Assembly: GCF_001632365.1 (NCBI RefSeq)
Contig: NW_024468520.1
Coordinates: 524,744 to 534,769 of the forward strand
From: Laetiporus sulphureus 93-53
Taxonomy: Eukaryota > Basidiomycota > Agaricomycetes > Polyporales > Laetiporaceae
Direction of reading: 5' to 3'
DNA: 10,026 nt
Program-made: the position numbers and the translations under genes
Notes under the pieces: generated by a model
Told to the model about the DNA's origin: nothing
The model's input: only the letters and a program-made list of their open reading frames with translations
The model's database searches: none
Shown: positions 1 through 6,508 of the stretch, one piece after another
Layout of the letters: every line of letters begins with the position of its first letter
How positions within the stretch are numbered: position 1 is the first letter of the stretch

Positions 1-157
1 GGACCTGTGGCAGGTTCCGCAATGATGATCTCTCCCCATCGAACTCGCCGAGGCCGCCATCTTGCTCGCTACACAGGATGACTACCCCGTAAATATGTCA
101 GTTCCGGTCACAATACGGTTCGTTCAGTGGTTGTAGTTGTCACTGACGTTTCCACAG

Positions 158-400
158 TCAACTCGAGGCCGTGGTTCGTATATTGGAATCGCTGCCAAAA
201 CTCTCCTTTCTCCAGTCGTCCACAATTATCACGTCAAAGAGATTATCCGTCTTTTCAAGTGCTGGACGATGTATTGCCGTGTTGGAGAAGAGGGAGATCA
301 TCAGATTCTCGGAAGAGGTACGCGCGTGGCAATTCTGTCTTATCACAGATGATCGACTAGTACTGTGTTTATCTGCTCAGAATAAGCCTGTTGTTTACAG
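158..400 (+). CDS. Possible internal exon of an unrecognised gene (weak)
   Basis: An open stretch of 80 codons is bounded by a good 3' splice site (CTGAC branch-like motif, then TTTCCACAG, ending at 157) and a good 5' splice site (CAG|GTGAGC, intron starting at 401). The translation contains segments such as SVFSSAGRCIAVLEKREIIR and ITDDRLVLCLSAQNK, which look like alternating beta strands, but I do not recognise a family. A possible upstream donor is CCCC|GTAAAT near 89, which would keep the frame. Against it: the other plus frames and one minus frame are also open here, no downstream exon could be found before 918, and there is no start codon in the segment. It may be the end of a gene lying to the left, a relic, or chance. 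Confidence 0.25.
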
Positions 401-410
401 GTGAGCATCT

Positions 411-464
411 TGGCGACGGATGCGTTTGACGGTACTCTGGCGACGGATGCGTTTGACGGTACTC
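411..464. repeat. Perfect 27-bp tandem duplication (2 copies)
   Basis: Two identical 27-bp units lie head to tail at 411-437 and 438-464, each starting TGGCGACGGATG and ending TTTGACGGTACTC. The unit length is a multiple of three, so a reading frame would be kept. The repeat starts ten bases after the candidate splice donor at 401. No further copies are seen in the window. A recent slippage or duplication event is the simplest reading. Confidence 0.9.
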
Positions 465-918
465 TGATAATTGTCTATCGCGTTCAAATTAAGATATACC
501 TATGCTTTAAAAGCGCATTGCTCGTACATCGTACAAACGATAACAAATCGGGCGCGCTCTTCTTGACGGCGAGTGGTCGGTCGCGGCCATGCGGCGTACA
601 GTAGTCCGCCAGGCGCCTGTATTCGCATATGGCTCGGTGCGTCTCTGTCTGTGACATGCTCGGCAGACACGTGGAGAACGTTAGGCATCTGTGTCGAATT
701 ACGGCCTACTAATAGGTGTGCTGACGTCTTGACGTCTCGTGCAAGCCATTCCGCCTCACATACGGGCATCACGATAGAGGAAGCATCTCCTGCATCACAT
801 CAATTATATCACGAATCGGCATATATACATCGTAACATATTCAAATACACTCAGCTGTATCCACAGCGCAAACTTACACAATCAATGGTCGCTCGCCTTT
901 TGAGACGAAAGAGTGGGG
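465..918. other. Intergenic region downstream of the dipeptidase
   Basis: This stretch holds no convincing gene, tRNA or repeat. It lies 3' of the minus-strand dipeptidase stop codon and should contain that gene's 3' untranslated region. No canonical AATAAA was found on the minus strand close to the stop, which is common in fungi. Longer open frames across 500-1055 on either strand have no recognisable motif, and the plus-strand one runs antisense into the last dipeptidase exon. Confidence 0.6.
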
Positions 919-2822
919 TCATAGCTCAGAGGGGTGCCTCGGCAAGTCCGTCCTCTTTTCATAGATCTCCATGGATGGCTGCGCGCCGTCCGCCTGAAGG
1001 TCTGCCGCGACCCGCTCCACGTTTGCCATCACGCGTAGCAGGTTCTGGCCAGTGAGCCCTGCAAGGTCAAAACGGTTCCATCCACGCCTGTAGAGCTCGG
1101 CAACCTGGATGCCGTTCAGCGTTATGCTGCGTGAACACGCTATGCAGAAGATAATGGACCTACCAGAGCAGGATATTTCGACACATCTTCAAGTCCGACG
1201 GGGACGGTAGAGATACCATCGTAGTCACTACCGAGACCCACACTGATGGGCACGAGTTAGCTATCCAATATTCACGAAAGGCGGATCCACATACTGAGCC
1301 TTGCCGGAGATATTGGCGATGTGCTCAACGTGGTCAGCAACGGCACCGACGTCCGCCTCTCCATCTTTAGCGACGAACTGAGGTGCGAAGTTGACCTAGT
1401 GTAGCAGGAGGTCTTGTGAGACAAGCACGGGTTTAGTTCACGTTGCCACCTACCATGACGACCGCATCGACCTTGTCTTCTGACATTCCAATCATCTCTA
1501 GGACGTCATCAGGCACGTTTCTCGCAACATCATAGACAGCACGAGACGACGAGTGGGACCATATCACAGGAGCCTGCGCAACAAACTTTCTTAGCGGACG
1601 TCCTCTGAATATCAAGTCCTTCAGCGAACCTTAGTGTGCTTGAGCGCTTGTCTGGCCGTATCGTCAGATGTGTGGCTGAGATCGACAAGCATACCCAGTC
1701 GGTTCATCTCCTCGACGAGCGCATATCCGAGCGGACTCAAGCCGCCCCACTTCGGCTCTAGCGACTGCAGGTATCCGCCCGAGTCCGCAAAGGCATTATT
1801 GCACATGTGCGTCAGAGTAACATAGCGGACACCCAGCTCGTAATACTGTCGCAGGACTGCGAGTGAGTTGCCAAGTTGGTGCGCACTGAGGGATTATTCA
1901 GCAGAGAGCGCAAAAGAGCACTCGATGATTTGCATACCCCTCTACACCGAGCATGCCGGCAATTTTGCCTCGTCTGATGGCATTCTTCACATCTATGGAG
2001 GTTAAGGACAGTTCGAACGTCTAGAGAGGATAATGTCGGCACCACTTCGATCAACAGATGATAACCATGCACGCACGTCGGAATATCGATTGATCAGCAG
2101 TTTCGCTACATCAATCTGTTCGAGAGTGTCTCTGGTAGCGAATGTCAGGTCGAACTCTTGCATATCCATGTAAAACATACCGTACACGCCATGTGGCGTT
2201 GAGAAAATCTTCCCCATCATCCAAGCCAGCGTGCGCAGGACACGCAGCATAGACTGACCTGCCAGCAGTCCACCATTAACAGGTCCTGGCAGAAGGGGAA
2301 AAATACGTACCAGAAGAACCCACCTACCTGCCCCTCTCTGAGACGAGGGATGTCGACATGTCCGAGTGTCGGTTGGTGGAGGTCGAACGCTGAGATATTA
2401 TTACCATAGACGGAGCGAGCAAACTCGGGGAGATCTGCACATAGAATCGTGAAGATCCAGCCCTTGAGGAAGTACATGTGCAGCCACTCACCGATGTGTC
2501 CATCCTATGAAGCATGACTCAGCAAATGAAGGAATGTGTGGACCATACCACTCACGATAACGGGTGCCGACTCCAGTAATCTGTGTGCGGCGTGGTCCGG
2601 ATCCTTGGGCAGAGAGCCGATCTTGTCCCACAAGAGGAGCATGCCGAGCACCATGCCCACGAAACCAAGCGTGAGGACGCCATAAACTGTTGCACGGACA
2701 ACAGCTGCACGCCTTCTTGCTGCATCCCTCGCTGCTGTGTCTCCAAGGTCGGTATCACGAGCAAGATTGGTCTCTCCAGGGGGACCACTGAGAAGAGGCT
2801 CGCGTTCGCCGTTGGTGGCCAT
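919..2822 (-). CDS. Membrane-anchored zinc dipeptidase (renal dipeptidase family, peptidase M19)
   Basis: Complete gene, 11 exons, 453 aa. Exons (descending): 2822-2556, 2504-2492, 2434-2311, 2258-2181, 2131-2077, 2020-1938, 1885-1630, 1573-1454, 1395-1295, 1242-1164, 1104-919; introns are 49-59 bp. The family hydrolyses dipeptides with a two-zinc centre. By alignment with human DPEP1, the zinc ligands are present: H92 and D94 (DGHIDLP), E206 (GVEG), H278 (DLSH) and H299 (WSHSSSR), plus H233, R303 and the catalytic D372 (GLGSDYDG). Residues 1-45 are polar and end in a basic cluster (RRR, 36-38); a single hydrophobic segment follows at about 46-64, suggesting a type II anchor with the catalytic domain in the lumen or outside. 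Sequons NIS (106), NAT (155) and NIS (360) fit that side. EREPLL at 6-11 matches an acidic dileucine sorting signal. The start ATG has A at -3 and G at +4. Function is firm; localisation is inferred. Confidence 0.95.
2492..2504 (-). other. 13-nt microexon (exon 2) of the dipeptidase
   Basis: The 13 bases GATGGACACATCG lie between an acceptor (TTCATAG, ending 2505) and a donor (GTGAGT, from 2491). They encode DGHI plus the first base of the next Asp codon. Joining the flanks gives APVI-DGHID-LPEFAR, the universal M19 motif with the first two zinc ligands, so skipping this exon would destroy the enzyme and shift the frame. Confidence 0.92.
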
Positions 2823-3570
2823 GATGAGCAGGATGCAAAAGTAGCGACAGGGCGCGGCGTACTTCAGGCTCAAGCTTCTCGGCAACGGCGGAGTGGCGGA
2901 AGTCGCGTCATAGATGCACGATGCACGTGATCGTGACCCCAGTCGTGACGGTGCATATATAGACCAATTTGTGCATGAACAAGTTTTCATCAGTTACATT
3001 CCAGACATCTTGCACGCGTACACTTCGAGTATTTTGATGAAATTAGCTAGGAGAAACAATCATTTACTGGGCAAATGTCTTGAGAAAAGCTTTACTTCAT
3101 CATTGTGGCCTCGTCGAGCGCTTGCACCCTGTCACTGGTCACAAGCGCTTACGCGAAGCAACGCGTCCTGTACATTGTCTCAGGCCCCACGGATCACGAT
3201 CAAAATTCACCTCCACTTCGTACTGCTCAGTTCATATTCTCTGCTGTCCTCTGCTTTCCTCGTCTGGAGATTGTTTTTTCCCTCACTGCTATCGGCACGC
3301 GTAACAGCAGCAAATTGTCTTGATACCATCAGCCGGAAACGCCTGCGGGGCCATCTCCACGAATCTCTCCTTACAGTCTGATTTTCAGGGCATCAATGGG
3401 CCACATTGCTTCATGCAGTTCGTGTATTTCTCCTGCTCACCGGAGTCTACTCCAGATCTGTGAGTTTATTGGCTATTCTATGCGCACCGTTGATCATTGA
3501 TGTGGGGCGCCACATAGCCAAATCCAAGAGGCCCCGTATCAAAGCCAGACCGCGGCGTTGCTATCACTCT
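2823..3570. other. Intergenic region between the dipeptidase and the helicase
   Basis: This 748-bp stretch separates two genes that point away from each other. It holds the dipeptidase promoter, a perfect 8-bp inverted repeat (AGCGCTTG at 3117-3124, CAAGCGCT at 3142-3149, 17-nt loop), and a pyrimidine-rich run around 3215-3285. The helicase frame stays open upstream of its first ATG, back to a TGA at 3379-3381, with a good acceptor-like TTTTCAG ending at 3387. Residual helicase-upstream coding sequence may therefore begin at 3388. No Helitron Rep motif (two-His motif or catalytic Tyr pair) is recognisable here. Confidence 0.5.
2955..2961 (-). promoter_or_regulatory. TATA-like element upstream of the dipeptidase
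   Basis: On the minus strand the sequence reads CTATATATGC, about 133 bp before the dipeptidase ATG at 2822. It is the clearest TATA-like string in that promoter, and a CCAAT (2964-2968, plus orientation) sits next to it. The distance is compatible with a core promoter plus a short 5' leader, but short AT strings occur by chance and no start site can be seen. Confidence 0.35.
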
Positions 3571-5167
3571 ATGCAAGCGATGTCTGCCTTACCAGAATCC
3601 CGGTCAGTTCCAATGCCAATTCTTTACGGATTACCTGAACCGACGTATTATAGGAAGGAGGTTAAAGAAGAGCGTGCCTTCTGGTCGAGATATCAGCTCC
3701 TTGACGTGACAGCTATTATGGCGGCGGCGAAGCTCAATGAAGAACAGTACAAGGCCTACCATGAGATCCTAGGCGCAGTTGAGCACAACCGTCCGTTGTG
3801 CGCCTACATTGATGGCAGAGCGGGACGAGGGAAAACGTTTCTCGTTAATACGATCTGTAATAAATTGCGATCTGAAGGACACATCGTCCTCCCTACCGCT
3901 ACTTCTGCTTTCGCTGCTCAACTATACCCAGGTGGGAGAACAACGCATTCTACATTCAAGGTATGTTACACGTCAGCCTCCGCATACCCTTGGCATTTAC
4001 GAAGTCATCGCTGCGCAGGTCCCCATTGCTGACCACAAAGTTTTAAAGTTGGACGCCCCAATTGAGCCAGAAGACGATCGAGGAGAACTAATCTCTCAAG
4101 CTGCTGCTATCATATGGGATGAGGCGCCAACGGCAAATCGTGCCGTGTTGGAATGTGTCGAAGAAACCTGCCGGCGCGTCATGCGGAACGATCAGCCCTT
4201 TGGGGGAAAAGTCGTAATTCTTCTTGGTGATTTCCGCCAGACATGTCCAGTGGTTCCCTCTGCCGGTCGGCGAGCTGCTATTGAGGCATCAATAAAATCA
4301 TCACTTTTGTGGCCGAAGTTCATTATATACCCCCTCACACAACCCATCCGGAACGCCGAAGATCCTGAATTTGCTGAATTTGTGGATTCCATTGGAGATG
4401 GAGCTGGCCCAATGGTATCGCTCGACATGCTCGATAAGGTGCATGAATGGGAGGAATTGATAGACTTCGTCTATCCGGAGGCTGCGCTCGGTGACCCTAC
4501 AGTTTGTCTCAAACGCGCTATCCTAGCGCCAACCAACAGACAAGTGGATTTCTACAATGCGGAGATGCTCGGTCGATTGAAGATGCCCTGGAGAGTTTTC
4601 GATGCTAAGGATCGCGTGAAGATGACTGGACGTAACATGACGAAACTGGACAATGCGATATCCCAGAAATCTGTATTCGACTATGCAAAGAGATATCCAC
4701 CATTAGGCCTACTGCCTGCAGCGCTCACCGTCAAGGTAAATGCAGTATACCGCGTCCTGTGCAACTATGCGCCCGCCCAAGGACTCGTTCACAATGCGCG
4801 CGTCATTGTCCGGTCAATGGCAGGGGATCACGTCACAGTGGGTGTTCTGCAGGGCCTAGGGGGCACTAGCATGGTTAAAGCGGAACACATCCAGCTCCCA
4901 CGAATTGAACTCTGTTACGAACTCCCCACGGGCCACACGTTGGTCCGACAACAGTTCCCCTTGGCGCCCGCATATGCAACGACGTTCAATAGTTGTCAGG
5001 GTTTGACGCTGGACCGCATTGGCGTTGACCTCACGAGGGATGTTTTCTGTCATGGTCAACTGTACACTATGCTGTCGCGAATCAGGCATCGGAGCCATGC
5101 GATGATTCGGATGATGAAGAATGAGACTGCCACGAGAAACATTACGTACAGCGAGCTGCTGGCCTAG
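3571..5167 (+). CDS. Solo PIF1-like SF1B DNA helicase, Helitron type, lacking a Rep domain
   Basis: Two exons (3571-3960, 4019-5167) with a 58-bp GTATGT...CAG intron give 512 aa. All helicase signatures are present: Walker A GRAGRGKT (about 82-89), the THSTFK-VP motif spanning the junction, Walker B IIWDEAP (D164, E165), GDFRQ (200-204), the LTQPIRNAEDPEF block, ILAPTN-like LAPTN, and near the C-terminus FNSCQGLTLD (Q457) and LYTMLSRIRHR. The order and the GLPEP...LNEEQ lead-in match the helicase half of fungal Helitron transposases, which use 5'-3' unwinding in rolling-circle transposition. The upstream HUH Rep half is missing, so this is a truncated element or a stand-alone host copy, unlikely to mobilise itself. 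The start is uncertain: the first in-frame ATG (3571) has a weak context, the next is at 3580, and the frame is open from 3382. The core shows no stop or frameshift. Confidence 0.85.
3961..4018 (+). other. Intron of the solo helicase
   Basis: The 58-bp segment starts GTATGT, ends GCGCAG and falls exactly between codons. Removing it joins THSTFK to VPIADHK, restoring the family motif that follows the Walker A region. Without splicing, the first frame stops at 4030-4032. Its length and signals look like those of the neighbouring host genes. Confidence 0.85.
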
Positions 5168-5680
5168 ATGCATATATATATATATTGTCTTTTTTCTTGT
5201 TATTCAGGTCCACGTCTTGATATTCGCATTCAGAGTCTTCCTAATGTCCAGCGGATGTCAACAAACAACACTAGACGTCACGGATTGGATGGGAACAGAT
5301 CAGACTCTACGCCCTCCAATGCTTGATAACGGGCTCGCATTGTCTGGACATATGCTCAGTCGTGGTAGACGAAGCAGGTACTGACTACGCTTGTTTGGAA
5401 TTGCACCGTACTATTGGAGACCGTCGCATGGTTGGCATCGACCGGCAGGCTCACTGGCGCCTTGGACGGAGGGCGCATCTGCATTGGAACACCTGGCTGC
5501 GCGATAAGCTGATCACACTCTATGCACGAGTTAAGGTTCAGCATGCCCCAAATCGCACAGTGTAATTCCATGGCGTTCGCAGATGAACGGTGCACAAAGA
5601 AAAACAATATGGATACAAATACCAGTGAATGATACCACTTTACATGTTTTGAAGCAGATAGCAGGCATCCAATGTATCCT
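5168..5680. other. Convergent intergenic region between the helicase and bS6m
   Basis: Both flanking genes end here. It starts with an (AT)7 run at 5172-5185 and a T-rich tract (TTTTTTCTTG), a plausible 3'-end processing region for the helicase transcript. A plus-strand open frame at 5323-5565 and a minus-strand one at 5356-5718 have no recognisable motifs. I looked for a Helitron 3' terminus (GC-rich hairpin about 10 bp before CTRR) and found none I would defend. Confidence 0.5.
5172..5185. repeat. (AT)7 simple repeat
   Basis: Seven AT dinucleotides begin five bases after the helicase stop codon and are followed by a T-rich tract. TATATA strings act as polyadenylation efficiency elements in yeast, so a role in 3'-end formation is possible but not shown. 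Confidence 0.8.
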
Positions 5681-6204
5681 TCACCGGTGCACGGTCTTCG
5701 ATGGAGCACGCACGACATCTTCGACCTTATCCCCCAACTTCAACGTCGTCCATCGGATAACTCGCGGGTCGAGTTTCATCAATGTGTTCAGTTGCCGCAG
5801 ACTCCGTGGCGATGCATCAAACTTCATTGTCCAGTAGCTGAAGAGAGAACATTAGCAGCCATGTGCGGTGCATGACAAAAGGGCACATAAAGCAGCAAGA
5901 TGGTAGAGATTGGCACGTACTCTCCGATTTCAAAGTATTGCTTATGCCGACGCATGCGCTGAGGAAGAGAGAGGGTTCCCCACGACTTGATGTCTCGCAC
6001 GACACCGCCGTTCTTCATGACGTGGGTTGCGCACTGTGTCACCAGGTTTTTGATGTGTTTCTGTCATCGAATGGACAATGTTAGAGCCCGGCAGACGGCA
6101 GGCGACGACACATTGTGGGCGACTAGCGGTGAGATTGGACAAAGGCGGAAACTCACAAACTCGGGGTAGTGCGCGGTGATACATAGCATCTGGTAGAACG
6201 GCAT
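5681..6204 (-). CDS. Mitochondrial small-subunit ribosomal protein bS6m (yeast Mrp17 family)
   Basis: Complete gene, 3 exons, 114 aa: 6204-6157, 6060-5921 and 5837-5681. The introns, 96 bp (GTGAGT...ACAG) and 83 bp (GTACGT...TTCAG), are longer than those of the neighbours. Bacterial-type S6 folds as a four-stranded sheet with two helices, pairs with S18 and binds the platform of the small-subunit rRNA. The N-terminus MPFYQMLCITAH gives the first strand. VVRDIKSWGTLSLP, then RMRRHKQYFEIGDYW, give the central strands, and DPRVIRWTTLKLGD the last strand, all in family order. Length fits fungal members (about 110-125 aa). There is no long cleavable targeting peptide, usual for this small basic protein. 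The start ATG has A at -3. It faces away from the Tudor-SN gene across a 304-bp shared promoter region. Confidence 0.9.
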
Positions 6205-6508
6205 GGTCGCCCAAGGTCGGTGTCGACGTCGAGCTCGCTGTTATCGCTGAACGGTCTTGAACGGTGGCTGGCGAGGTCGAGGTCGGCGACGGCCCTAAAT
6301 TTCGGTTGCCTTATTGCGAGGTCGTGCAGACCACGTGGCGCTGATTTAAAAGTTGGCGTGAAGCCAATGTAAATTCAATAAAAAATTGAACCCACGCGAC
6401 CATCTACAACTCGTCACCGGCGCCGGCCAGCACCCTTTCGTGCACTTTGTACTCATCTATCCGTTCGCCCTTGCACGATCTTAGTTTCTTGCATATTTTT
6501 TGAGCATC
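6205..6508. promoter_or_regulatory. Divergent promoter region of bS6m and Tudor-SN
   Basis: Only 304 bp separate the two start codons, so control elements of both genes must lie here or inside the genes. Visible elements: TGAACGGT at 6248-6255 and 6258-6265, exactly 10 bp apart; tandem GAGGTC hexamers at 6273-6284; GCGAGGTCG at 6271-6279 and again at 6316-6324; a CCAAT at about 6364-6368; an inverted repeat at 6374-6390; and a pyrimidine-rich tract with several CA steps at about 6437-6490, typical of fungal start regions, in front of the Tudor-SN ATG. No factor can be named from the sequence. Confidence 0.6.
6374..6390. repeat. AT-rich inverted repeat in the divergent promoter
   Basis: TTCAAT (6374-6379) and ATTGAA (6385-6390) are perfect reverse complements around an A5 spacer. 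The element lies roughly midway between the two start codons in otherwise GC-rich DNA. It could be a symmetric protein-binding site or simply an AT-rich nucleosome-free stretch. Confidence 0.6.

Noticed and set aside
573..1055. 160-codon plus-strand open frame
   Set aside because: It overlaps the last dipeptidase exon in antisense, shows low-complexity Arg/Pro/Ser-rich composition at its end and has no recognisable motif.
2583..2930. 115-codon plus-strand frame over dipeptidase exon 1
   Set aside because: It is a shadow of the minus-strand coding exon, rich in His, Cys and Arg, with no family resemblance.
3117..3149. 8-bp inverted repeat (AGCGCTTG/CAAGCGCT) as a terminator or transposon terminal hairpin
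   Set aside because: It lies 5' of the helicase, whereas a Helitron hairpin belongs near the 3' end before CTRR, and one such 8-bp stem can occur by chance.
2914..3381. 155-codon plus-strand frame in the intergenic region
   Set aside because: The translation is a Ser/Leu-rich mix from pyrimidine-rich DNA, without motifs or supporting splice structure.
3406..3408. Helicase start at 3406
   Set aside because: The codon is TTG, which is not an accepted start for a nuclear fungal gene; the first in-frame ATG is at 3571.
5323..5565. 80-codon plus-strand frame as an accessory gene of the helicase element
   Set aside because: No motif, no supported start, and overlapping open frames on the other strand; it looks like chance openness in GC-rich DNA.
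5168..5680. Helitron 3' terminus downstream of the helicase
   Set aside because: No GC-rich hairpin at the right distance before a CTRR end at an AT target could be identified; a weak GCGCC/GGCGC pairing near 5460-5480 lacks the terminal tetranucleotide.
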